From JBLHKS01 sp047620505 (GTDB lineage: Bacteria > Verrucomicrobiota > Verrucomicrobiia > Verrucomicrobiales > DEV007): a DNA stretch of 52,775 nt. The position numbers and the translations under genes were made by a program. The notes under the pieces are model-generated. The model was not told the DNA's origin, ran no database searches, and saw only the letters and a program-made list of their open reading frames with translations. Each line of letters starts with the position of its first letter. The first letter of the stretch is position 1. The stretch is from NCBI GenBank assembly GCA_047620505.1, contig JBLHKS010000024.1:1-52775 (forward strand), given 5' to 3'. Shown one piece after another: positions 1-7,950 of this stretch.

Positions 1-2
1 AC

Positions 3-2888
3 GGAAAAATCGCCGTCGACCGCATTACGGGCTCGGCTCTGCCCTACGGCGACAATCTCGTGAATCTCCTCGTCGCCGAGAGCGATGAATTCGTGCCTCA
101 CGCCGAAATCGTACGCGTTCTCGTTCCTGACGGCATCGCTTGGATCCGCGCGGACGATGATTGGCTCAAAATCACCAAGCCGCGCCCTGCGGAAATGGAC
201 GACTGGAAGCACTTCCTGAAATCTCCGGACAACAATCCCGTCAGCCACGACACGCTCGTCGGACCGCCTGACCAAATCCAGTGGATGGCAACGCCGCGGT
301 TTTCGCGAGCTCACGAGCAGCAGGCCAGCTTCAGCACAGCGGTGACCGACGCTGGCCGCATGTTTTACATTCTCGACGACGCCCCGCGAGTCGACATTCG
401 GCTGCCGAGCGAGTGGTTCGTCATCGCCCGCGACGCGTTCAACGGCATCGAACTCTGGCGATTGCGGATGGGCGATTGGGTCAATCAATATCGGCGTTTC
501 CGCTCGGGCCCGGCGAACCTTCCGTTCAGGCTCGTCGCTGCGGACGGCAAGGTTTTCGTGACGATGGCGTTCACCGATCCGGTCTCGGTTCTGGACGCCG
601 CAACGGGCGAAACGATCCGGACGATCCCGAATTCGGAGATGACCAAGCAGATTATTTACGAAGACGGCGTCCTAACGCTTCTGATCGACAAAGACGTCGA
701 TCGAATGGAGGAAATCGACGCAGCACGCCGTCGCGGCGATTTTATGAAGCACGATTGCCGAATCATGAAGGTTCAAGTCGATAGCGGCGAGGCTTTTTGG
801 GAACGCGAGATCGACGAGCTGGTTTTCCCCTGCATGGCGCTGAAAGGCGGCCGGGTTTTCGCGCAAACGCCGACCAAAGTGTTCGCGCTCGATTTCGAAT
901 CCGGTTCCGAGAGCTGGAGCGCGGATTTCGAAGCGCAGTTGCCGATTTCGAAGGGCAAAATCAACAGCGGCGAGATGCAATGGGAATCTCCCAGTATCGT
1001 GGTCAACGACCGCGTGATCCTGGCGGCCGATTTTAAGAAAGTTCAGGCCTACTCGGTCGAAGACGGCACCGTTCTTTGGGAAGGCAACAGCAAGCAGGAG
1101 TACAACGCGCCTCCTGACCTCATGTTGGTCGGCAAGGATCTCTGGATGCGCGGAAACGGCGCTCGCGTCGCGCTCGATCCGCTCAGTGGCGAGGTCAAAG
1201 TCGAGCACAAAACGCCCAAGCCCTACATGCATCCGCGCTGCTACCGCGGAAAAGTCGTCGGCGACTACCTACTTTTCGGCGAAATGGGCGTCCAGATGGT
1301 CGATATTAAGACGGGCGAAGTTCGCGAGAACGATTGGATTCGCGGGACCTGCCAATACGGCGTGATGCCGGCGAACGGCCTGCTTTACGTGCCGCCGGAC
1401 AGCTGCGCGTGCAACATGAAGACCAAGTTGAGCGGGATTTACGCGTTTGCGTCGTCGGTGACCGCGGCAGCAGCTGCTGATGGGCCGGAGCCGGTTTCGG
1501 GACCGCGTTTGGAGCGGAAATCCGAAATTCGAGGCCAGAAATCAGATTCGACCGGCGATTGGCCAACTTTCCGGGCTTCGCCGAGTCGCTCGGGAATCGC
1601 GAAAACGGAGGTGCCGACTGAACTCGGCGAAACGTGGAAAGTTGAGATCGGTGGTCGGCTTTCAAGCCCCGTAATCGCGGGCGGCACGGTTTTTGTCGCA
1701 GCGATCGATGAACACACGATTCATGCGCTCGATTCAACGACGGGCAAGGCGAGCTGGACGTTCACTGCGGGCGGACGGATCGATTCGCCGCCGACGATCC
1801 ACAAAGGCGGCGTTTATTTCGGCTCAGCGGACGGCTGGGTCTACGCGTTAAATGCAAGCGACGGAAAACTCGCCTGGCGCTATCGGGCGGCTCCAGAAGA
1901 GCGATTTGTGATGATCAAAGGGCAGCTCGAATCCGCTTGGCCGGTTCACGGCGCGGTTTTGATCCAGAACGACGAGTTGGTCGTTTCCGCAGGCCGATCT
2001 TCGTATCTCGATTCTGGAATTCACTTCTCAAAGCTCGATCCAGCGACGGGCGAGCTGATTGAAGAGAAAACGATCTGGAGTCCGGATGAGAAAACCGGAG
2101 TTCAGCACGTTCCGGGCCCGGGCGAAGACCGCAAAGACGTTCGCGGTGTGCTTTCCGACATTCTCGTCGCTGATGGAGCCGATATTTACATGCGGCACCT
2201 CCGCCTCGACCTGAAAACAGGCAGCGACGACACCGAGCCGGGCGTTCACCTCTTTACGCCGATCGGGATGCTCGACGACACGTGGTGGCATCGCGCTTAC
2301 TGGGTCGTGCACGATCGTTTCACCTCGCATTGGAGCGGCTGGTGGAAAGTGGGTAACCAAGTCGCCTCAGGCAGAATTCTTTCCTATGATGAAGGTCAGA
2401 TTTACGGCTTTGGACGCGATAAATACCCTGGCGGCAACACCGGCCAGTGGCGCGGAGGCGAGCGATACCAGCTTTTCGCTTACGACCGCAATCAGGAGAC
2501 AAAGCCGGTCGAAGTCGTCGATCGAAAAGGCAAGAAGGGCAAAGCGCCGCCGGCTCAGCCGCTGAAGTACCGTTGGACGACCGATTCGCCGCTCCTCGCG
2601 ACCTCGCTCGTCGCTACGGAGAAGACGATTTTCATCGCAGGACCGCCTGACGAATTCAGCCCGGTCGGCGACGGCGACGCGGCTCTGGAATTAAAGGAAG
2701 TCGAGAAGGCGCTGAGCTCCTGGCGCGGCGAAAGCGGCGGAATTCTCTACGCAGCAGCTGCTGACGACGGCGCTGAGCTGGCGAGGATCGAATTGTCGGC
2801 CCCGACCGTGTTTGACGGCATGGCAGCGGCGGATCAGCGGCTGTTTCTCAGTTTGCAGGACGGCTCGATCATTTGTCTTTCAAAGTAA
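3..2888 (+). CDS. Methyltransferase-PQQ beta-propeller fusion protein, 5' truncated by window edge
   Basis: The reading frame is open from the left edge (first full codon at base 3) to a stop at 2886-2888, so the true start lies outside the window; the GTG at 60 is only the first internal start codon. The first ~40 visible residues look like the end of a class I SAM-methyltransferase fold (NLVNLL... VRVLVPDGIAWI). They are followed by the linker KPRPAEMDDWKHFL and a long beta-propeller with PQQ-type blades (for example ALDSTTGKASWTF and YALNASDGKLAWRY). This order matches a methyltransferase/BamB-like fusion family common in Planctomycetes and Verrucomicrobia. Substrate and cellular site are unknown, and no cofactor-binding residues can be assigned. 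Two CAGCAGCTGCTG palindromes lie inside, both read as Ala-Ala-Ala-Ala. The nearest downstream gene is convergent. Confidence 0.85.
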   Translation, partial: GKIAVDRITGSALPYGDNLVNLLVAESDEFVPHAEIVRVLVPDGIAWIRADDDWLKITKPRPAEMDDWKHFLKSPDNNPVSHDTLVGPPDQIQWMATPRFSRAHEQQASFSTAVTDAGRMFYILDDAPRVDIRLPSEWFVIARDAFNGIELWRLRMGDWVNQYRRFRSGPANLPFRLVAADGKVFVTMAFTDPVSVLDAATGETIRTIPNSEMTKQIIYEDGVLTLLIDKDVDRMEEIDAARRRGDFMKHDCRIMKVQVDSGEAFWEREIDELVFPCMALKGGRVFAQTPTKVFALDFESGSESWSADFEAQLPISKGKINSGEMQWESPSIVVNDRVILAADFKKVQAYSVEDGTVLWEGNSKQEYNAPPDLMLVGKDLWMRGNGARVALDPLSGEVKVEHKTPKPYMHPRCYRGKVVGDYLLFGEMGVQMVDIKTGEVRENDWIRGTCQYGVMPANGLLYVPPDSCACNMKTKLSGIYAFASSVTAAAAADGPEPVSGPRLERKSEIRGQKSDSTGDWPTFRASPSRSGIAKTEVPTELGETWKVEIGGRLSSPVIAGGTVFVAAIDEHTIHALDSTTGKASWTFTAGGRIDSPPTIHKGGVYFGSADGWVYALNASDGKLAWRYRAAPEERFVMIKGQLESAWPVHGAVLIQNDELVVSAGRSSYLDSGIHFSKLDPATGELIEEKTIWSPDEKTGVQHVPGPGEDRKDVRGVLSDILVADGADIYMRHLRLDLKTGSDDTEPGVHLFTPIGMLDDTWWHRAYWVVHDRFTSHWSGWWKVGNQVASGRILSYDEGQIYGFGRDKYPGGNTGQWRGGERYQLFAYDRNQETKPVEVVDRKGKKGKAPPAQPLKYRWTTDSPLLATSLVATEKTIFIAGPPDEFSPVGDGDAALELKEVEKALSSWRGESGGILYAAAADDGAELARIELSAPTVFDGMAAADQRLFLSLQDGSIICLSK

Positions 2889-3094
2889 CCGTTGAGCTGC
2901 TCAAATCACGCCCAAGAGATGCCGAAACGATTGAAGACTACATCTTGGCGGAACAGGTCAGCCTGTTTGGTGGATTCACAGACGTAATCTTGACGCCTTT
3001 GGCCTTTATCATCGTTGGCAAATTGACTCGGCTCCAAAGGGAGCGCGCAGCTGCGCAAGGACTCTGACTAAATCAGCTCGAAAAGTTACCCGAT

Positions 3095-4162
3095 TTACAG
3101 CCGGCTTTTGAATTTACCCGGATTCTTCAGGTATTCGAAGCCGTCGATCGGTTTTCCAGCCTTGTCGACAATCGTAAACTTTCCGCCACTGCCTTTCGCA
3201 ACAGCTGCAAATTGCGCAGCACCTGAAGACGTCTGCATCGCAACGGTGTTGATCACTGGGCGACCGTTCTTCTTGTTGTTGGCGAGGATTGGCTGGGGTG
3301 CGTTCCCTCCAGTTCCGTCCGCCATGAAGAAAATCACGTCTGGCGCTGGCTGCATCGCATGGGCAATTTGGAGGGCCATTCCCCAGTCGGTTCCAACGAA
3401 CTTGGCTTCGCCTTTGACGAAATCCATGGTCTTTTTCACATTCGACGGCGAAGCAGGAAGCCATTTTGCGCGCGGTAATCCGGAATCCGGACCCGTGAAG
3501 TCATAATTCGAGATTGAATTCTTTTTAAATCGATAAGTTTTGCCTCCAGGACCTTTAAAGACAGTTTCGTTCTGCGAAGACCAGCCTTTTTCTGCATAGT
3601 AGGCTCCGCCCGCAAACAACAACACCTGATATTGAACCCCTTTTAGAGATTTGAGCGTTCGATCGAGTTCTTTGTTCCTCAGATTAATCTGGTTGCCCTT
3701 CATCGACGCCGAATGGTCGAGCACGAAGAGAAAGCGGGTTCCTGAAGCGCCTCCACCAAAGAACGAAGCGCCGGATCCCATGCCGTTTCCGTTTCCTGAC
3801 CCGAATCCTGAGCCGAAATCGCCCTCACCGAGTCCGATCGGCCCCGCGGTGACCGACGTGACTTCCGGAGCAGCGATCACAGCCTGAGATTGCGCTCGAA
3901 TCATGTTGGCGACCGAACTAGCAGCTGATGAAGAAGCGGCGCTCGCCTGTTTGGCGGCCTGCTGCTTTTTCATTTTGATTTCCGTCTGCTTCGACATCGA
4001 AATGACTTGAGCGACGATCTGCGGCTCATCCTTTCGTTGCGGCATCACCGCGATGAGATAGGCGATTACGAGCAAGACAGCGATTGCAGCCAACGATACG
4101 AGGACAGACACGGCCTTTTTCCCTGCCGTCTCCTGTTTTTGAGCGTTGTTGTTTAACATCAT
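3095..4162 (-). CDS. Membrane-anchored von Willebrand factor A domain protein
   Basis: 355 residues. One N-terminal membrane segment (about 18-40) is followed by an Ala/Ser/Gln-rich stalk (60-100), a Gly-rich linker (110-140) and a VWA-like domain. The VWA metal site begins with D-H-S-A-S at 149-153, matching the DxSxS part of a MIDAS; a later FFMADGTGG strand supplies another acidic position. VWA domains usually bind a protein partner through a divalent metal, here presumably in the periplasm. The gene starts with two consecutive ATGs (4162 or 4159). It lies 13 bp behind the prenyltransferase-like gene, whose first ~120 residues are clearly homologous to its own, so the pair is probably one operon. 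It is divergent from the exbB operon. VWA proteins are often found near ExbBD/TPR clusters, so a joint envelope role is likely but inferred. Confidence 0.8.
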   Translation of the reverse strand: MMLNNNAQKQETAGKKAVSVLVSLAAIAVLLVIAYLIAVMPQRKDEPQIVAQVISMSKQTEIKMKKQQAAKQASAASSSAASSVANMIRAQSQAVIAAPEVTSVTAGPIGLGEGDFGSGFGSGNGNGMGSGASFFGGGASGTRFLFVLDHSASMKGNQINLRNKELDRTLKSLKGVQYQVLLFAGGAYYAEKGWSSQNETVFKGPGGKTYRFKKNSISNYDFTGPDSGLPRAKWLPASPSNVKKTMDFVKGEAKFVGTDWGMALQIAHAMQPAPDVIFFMADGTGGNAPQPILANNKKNGRPVINTVAMQTSSGAAQFAAVAKGSGGKFTIVDKAGKPIDGFEYLKNPGKFKSRL

Positions 4163-4175
4163 AGTAATTTAATTT

Positions 4176-5609
4176 TCAACGCCCAACTTTATCAGAGGTC
4201 GGAAGGTAACGATAATAGACTTCAAGTGAAAGGGTGCAGAGCGCAGTTGCGTAAACGAGATCGCGCGGGCCGTGACCGACAGACGTGTGAAACGCGCCGT
4301 CAGGGCCCTGCGAGCCGAGAATCTGCGGCATGGCCCAGCTATTCCACTTGCTCCAGGGTTCGCCGCCGATCATAAAATACGCCTGAGTGACGTAGTACCA
4401 GCTGTAAATCCGCATCGGCGCGACTTCAACTTCGTTCTTATTGAGCCAGTCGAAAGCCAAGTCCCGAACGCCGTCCTCATTGTTGTCCCAAAGCACGAAA
4501 GCGAGCGCACCGACACCGACGAGAGTGGGTTTTGTCTGGAGATTGCTCTGCGGGCGGTAGGCGAATCCGCCGTCGTCCGCCTGGGCGAATTTGAAGAACT
4601 TCAGCCCGTGGTCGAGAGCTTCGTTGACGCCGGATATGTTCATTCCAGTGTTGTAAGCCGCTTTGAGCGCCTGAAAATTCCAGCCTGCAACCGAGGTGTC
4701 GCCGCCGGTGCCTTTTCGATAGCCATAATTCCAGCCGCCGGTCGAATCCTGGCCGCCGACGATCGCATCGACGCCCTGCCTGAGGGCGGTTTCGAGGCCC
4801 GGGACCCTCGAGGCGCTTCCGTCTCCGCGAGCTAACGAATAAAGTTCGCAAAGCGCGTAGGTCGCGATCGCATTTTCGTAGGCCGGTTTTCCGCCGTTTT
4901 GCGAATAGAGCGCGCCGCCTTCCGAGTTTTTGGCGGCTTCCATGAGATAGAGCGCGGCTTTTGTAACGACCTTGCCGAATTCCGGCGACGACGGCGTTTC
5001 ACAGTGACCGAGGTAGGCGAGGAGCACGAGGCCGGTCATCGAAACCGGGTATTCGTAAGTGAACGAGCCGTCTTCCATCTGGCGTTCGGCGAAATATCGC
5101 AGGGCGTTGACGACCGCGACCTCGGTTTGGGGGCCCGCGCCGCTTCGTCTCAAGCGGTTGATCCGATCCGCAGCGTTGCAACGCGCCCGCATCGATCCAG
5201 CCATCGCACCCGGGTTGAAACCCGCTCCATCGCCAAAGCCGACTCCGTTGCCGAATCCTCCTTCACCGAGACCGGTGACACCGTCGGAAAATCGATACGC
5301 TTCAGGAGTGGTGATTCGCGCATCTGTCATCGATCGAATCATGTTGGCGACCGGAGCAGCTGCTGAGGAGGTCGATGCGTGGCGGGCCTGTTTCGCGACG
5401 GCTTTTTGCTCGATCTTGATCCGCGTTTGCTCGACGTTCGGGATGATTTGGGCCGTGATTTCCGCCTTGTCCTCGGCTTTTGGCATCACCGAAATCAGCC
5501 AGGCAAGAATCGTAAAAACGGCGAGCGCGCCGAACCCGATCAGGGCTGATTTCAGCCTTAAACGGGATGGATCGGGCGCTGGAGCTTCTTGGACGTCTTC
5601 GAAAATCAT
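4176..5609 (-). CDS. Membrane-anchored prenyltransferase/squalene-oxidase-repeat protein
   Basis: 477 residues. The N-terminus repeats the architecture of its downstream neighbour: membrane segment at 22-42 ending in VMP, QTxIK helix, VANMIR motif near 86-92 and a GLGEGGFGNG glycine stretch. The C-terminal ~310 residues show alpha/alpha-barrel repeats of the prenyltransferase/terpene-cyclase-like type, each with a Q-x-D/G-x-x-G-[GS]-[FW] turn (QMEDGSFTYEY, GGQDSTGGWNYG, QADDGGFAYRP, GSQGPDGAFHTS). No DDxD cyclase or zinc-prenyltransferase signature is visible, so binding rather than catalysis is the safer reading; such proteins are common in PVC genomes without an assigned enzyme activity. 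The start ATG faces the exbB operon across about 200 bp. Confidence 0.75.
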   Translation of the reverse strand: MIFEDVQEAPAPDPSRLRLKSALIGFGALAVFTILAWLISVMPKAEDKAEITAQIIPNVEQTRIKIEQKAVAKQARHASTSSAAAPVANMIRSMTDARITTPEAYRFSDGVTGLGEGGFGNGVGFGDGAGFNPGAMAGSMRARCNAADRINRLRRSGAGPQTEVAVVNALRYFAERQMEDGSFTYEYPVSMTGLVLLAYLGHCETPSSPEFGKVVTKAALYLMEAAKNSEGGALYSQNGGKPAYENAIATYALCELYSLARGDGSASRVPGLETALRQGVDAIVGGQDSTGGWNYGYRKGTGGDTSVAGWNFQALKAAYNTGMNISGVNEALDHGLKFFKFAQADDGGFAYRPQSNLQTKPTLVGVGALAFVLWDNNEDGVRDLAFDWLNKNEVEVAPMRIYSWYYVTQAYFMIGGEPWSKWNSWAMPQILGSQGPDGAFHTSVGHGPRDLVYATALCTLSLEVYYRYLPTSDKVGR

Positions 5610-5632
5610 CTAGAATGCGGGAGGGAGCAACG

Positions 5633-5642
5633 AGCAGCTGCT
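5633..5642. repeat. AGCAGCTGCT palindrome copy in a divergent intergenic region
   Basis: GAGCAGCTGCTGG lies 24 bp upstream of the prenyltransferase-like gene start and about 170 bp upstream of exbB. It is one of few copies of the window-wide palindrome outside coding sequence, so codon usage cannot explain it here. Confidence 0.8.
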
Positions 5643-5809
5643 GGCGGATAAAGTGATTGAATTGAGGCGTTCTGGCGAGCCCTAAATTCCTCAGGATCAA
5701 CGTTCTTTCATTTCTCATTGAAAAAGCTTGTCAGGATTCTTTCGACCGAATAGTCATGGCGGCTGTTCAACTCCGCGATAGGCGGTTCAAACCCCGAATT
5801 AATTCTCTG

Positions 5810-7021
5810 ATGCACGCCGTTTTTCGCGTTCCGCGACTCGCTCTTTACGCTCTGATTGTCCTCTTCTCGCTGAACTTTTCGGCGACTGTTTCGGCTCAAG
5901 ACGCCGACCAGTATGCGATTCCCGGCACGGAGAGCACGCCAGCCGGCTCGGCATCAGGCGATAGCGGAAAATCTGACGACGGCGCGGATGAAGGCAAAAA
6001 GAAGACCTTGCTTCAGATGATCGTCGAAGGCGGCCCGTTCATGGTGCCGATCGCGTTGCTCCTGGTCGCGGTGATCGCGCTGATGGTCTTCCTTTTCATG
6101 GATCTCACGGAGAAGAATTTCAATCCGCAACCGGTGGTCGCTCCGCTGAGGGACCAACTAAAGCAGGGAGACGTCGAGGCGGCGATGGCGACGGCCAGCG
6201 CGAGCCCGACGTGCATCGGCCAAGTGATGAGTGGGGCGATCGAGTTCACTCAAAAGCGCGGACATCAGGTGCTCGACGGGGATTCGATCCACGATTTGAT
6301 GGCTGACGCGTCGCAGAACTTCAACCGCGGTCGTGCGGCTACGATTGGTTATCTTTCGCTCATCGCTCAGGGCGCGCCGATGGTCGGGCTTCTCGGAACG
6401 GTTTCCGGAATGATCAAGGCGTTCGCGAATCTCAGCGTGAAGGGCCTGGATTCGAATGTGCTTGCGAAAAACATCTCCGAAGCCCTGATGACGACGGCGG
6501 GCGGGCTTTGCGTCGCGTTACCGGCGATTTTCCTCTACTTTTTCTTCAAAAACCGGCTTTCGAAGCACGTCGCCAATATCGAAATCGAGTCATCCGCGAT
6601 GCTGAACGGCTTGCGCGATCACTACGTCGAGGTCTACGGAGAAGCTGCTTTCGCTCCACAGGCTCCGTATTATCCACAGGAAGGTGACTACGGTGATTGG
6701 GGAGGCGAAGCTCAGCCGGAAGGGCCACCTGCCGAAGGCGCGCAGCCCGCCTACCCGGGATATCCACCCGCTGCCGATCCAAACTATCCGCAGCACGCTG
6801 GCTACCCGCCTCCGGGCTATCCGCCAGCTCCTGGCTACCCGCCTGCCGCACCAGCTGGTGCTCCAGCGCCCGGATATCCGCCTCACCCGGGACAGCCGCC
6901 CCAGCAAGGTTATCCGGCTCCCGCACCTGGGCATGCTCCCGCTCCCGGCCACATCCCTTTGCCGCCGAATCCACCGACGCCGCCTGCGCCATCCGCACCG
7001 CAGCAGAAACCTCAAGTCTAA
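5810..7021 (+). CDS. exbB: MotA/TolQ/ExbB proton channel family protein
   Basis: 403 residues from ATG 5810, chosen because it directly precedes a signal peptide (MHAVFRVPRLALYALIVLF... AQD); an upstream in-frame ATG at 5756 would add 18 charged residues. After an acidic/Ser linker come the three ExbB membrane segments: GGPFMVPIALLLVAVIALMVFLF, then the family core GYLSLIAQGAPMVGLLGTVSGMI, and ALMTTAGGLCVALPAIFLYFFF. The family forms a pentameric inner-membrane channel that uses proton flow with ExbD to energise envelope proteins. Odd feature: a long cytoplasmic tail of Pro/Gly/Tyr/Ala repeats (PGYPP, about residues 285-400), unusual for ExbB. It is the first gene of an operon with two exbD genes (12 and 14 bp gaps), a TPR gene and a discoidin-like gene. 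Confidence 0.9.
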   Translation: MHAVFRVPRLALYALIVLFSLNFSATVSAQDADQYAIPGTESTPAGSASGDSGKSDDGADEGKKKTLLQMIVEGGPFMVPIALLLVAVIALMVFLFMDLTEKNFNPQPVVAPLRDQLKQGDVEAAMATASASPTCIGQVMSGAIEFTQKRGHQVLDGDSIHDLMADASQNFNRGRAATIGYLSLIAQGAPMVGLLGTVSGMIKAFANLSVKGLDSNVLAKNISEALMTTAGGLCVALPAIFLYFFFKNRLSKHVANIEIESSAMLNGLRDHYVEVYGEAAFAPQAPYYPQEGDYGDWGGEAQPEGPPAEGAQPAYPGYPPAADPNYPQHAGYPPPGYPPAPGYPPAAPAGAPAPGYPPHPGQPPQQGYPAPAPGHAPAPGHIPLPPNPPTPPAPSAPQQKPQV

Positions 7022-7033
7022 ACATTTACCAGA

Positions 7034-7453
7034 ATGCCCGGCCGTCGCCGTCATTTGTTCGATTCTGATAAGTCGGGGCCTGACATGTCCCCGATGATCG
7101 ATCTGGTGTTTCTTCTCCTGATCTTTTTCATGGTAGCGTCGAAGCTGATCACGTTTAAGAAGGACGAGAACGTTCTCATTCCCATCGTGTTCGAAGGCCA
7201 GGTCCCTGAGTCGATTGAAGGCCGCGTGATCATCAACGTTTACCAGGACGGAACCGTTTATGACGAAGAAAGTCGGCCGATGACTCTTGAGGACGTCACC
7301 CGGGTAATGGCCGAGGCCAAAGCGGCGAATCCAGACGCAAAGTTGCACCTCCGAGGCGACGCTCGTGTTCCTGAAGGAAAAGTTCGCGATGTGGTCCGTG
7401 CCTCAGCTGAGGGCGGCGTCAGCAGCGTCATCTTTTCAACCCACGATCAATAG
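7034..7453 (+). CDS. exbD: ExbD/TolR family biopolymer transport protein (first copy)
   Basis: 139 residues, the normal ExbD length. A short basic cytoplasmic N-terminus precedes one membrane helix, MSPMIDLVFLLLIFFMV, which carries the conserved Asp of the proton path (D in PMIDLVF). The remaining ~100 residues form the periplasmic domain, ending in VRDVVRASAEGGVSSVIF, typical of ExbD. It works with the ExbB-like channel 12 bp upstream. A second, distinct ExbD follows 14 bp downstream, so the complex may hold a heterodimer, as is seen in other two-ExbD systems. Confidence 0.92.
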   Translation: MPGRRRHLFDSDKSGPDMSPMIDLVFLLLIFFMVASKLITFKKDENVLIPIVFEGQVPESIEGRVIINVYQDGTVYDEESRPMTLEDVTRVMAEAKAANPDAKLHLRGDARVPEGKVRDVVRASAEGGVSSVIFSTHDQ

Positions 7454-7467
7454 AAACCTGAAGCAAC

Positions 7468-7926
7468 ATGGCCAGGCGACGTTCAGCAAATCCATTTGAA
7501 AAGAACTCCGACGACCCGGACGCCGATGTCTCGCCGCTGATCGACGTGGCGTTTCTTTTGCTGATTTATTTCATCGTTACGACGACGCTGATCAAAGAAG
7601 AGTCTGACATCGGCATGCAGCTTCCCGGCATCTCCAAGGATGATAGCGAATCGGTCGAAATTGATCAGCTGATGATCAAGATTCTCGACAATGGCACGAT
7701 CCTTGTGAACGACATTGAGGCGGATACGAATACCGATGATCATAGACTGCCTCTCTTGATGGATCGGCTCGGAACTTACTCTTCTGCGCTTCGATTGACC
7801 GGCTCCGAGTCGATGGTGATCATCGATTGCAGCAACAATACGGTGCATCAGCGATTCATTGACGTCCTTCACGCGTGCCACAATTCTGGATTGAAAAATG
7901 TCAGTCTCACCCAGCCCCCTGATTAA
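7468..7926 (+). CDS. exbD: ExbD/TolR family biopolymer transport protein (second copy)
   Basis: 152 residues with the same plan as its neighbour: basic N-terminus, then one helix VSPLIDVAFLLLIYFIVTTT holding the conserved Asp (PLIDVAF), then a periplasmic domain with LILDNGTILVND-like strands and a terminal helix (VHQRFIDVLHACHNSGLKNV). Sequence outside the helix is well diverged from the first ExbD, so this is not a recent tandem copy. The stop is 24 bp before the TPR gene; that spacer contains a complete palindrome copy at 7929-7940. Confidence 0.92.
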   Translation: MARRRSANPFEKNSDDPDADVSPLIDVAFLLLIYFIVTTTLIKEESDIGMQLPGISKDDSESVEIDQLMIKILDNGTILVNDIEADTNTDDHRLPLLMDRLGTYSSALRLTGSESMVIIDCSNNTVHQRFIDVLHACHNSGLKNVSLTQPPD

Positions 7927-7928
7927 TC

Positions 7929-7940
7929 CAGCAGCTGCTG
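7929..7940. repeat. CAGCAGCTGCTG palindrome in the exbD-TPR spacer
   Basis: The copy extends to a 16-bp perfect palindrome, TCCAGCAGCTGCTGGA (7927-7942). It fills most of the 24-bp gap between the second exbD and the TPR gene. In RNA it could fold into a short stem, but no T run follows, so a terminator is unlikely. Confidence 0.9.
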
Positions 7941-7950
7941 GAATGTCCAA

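Noticed and set aside
2873..3067. 64-codon plus-strand frame after the PQQ gene
   Set aside because: It starts inside the preceding gene, has no ribosome site or known family, and covers a palindrome-rich gap (GCGCAGCTGCGC at 3045-3056).
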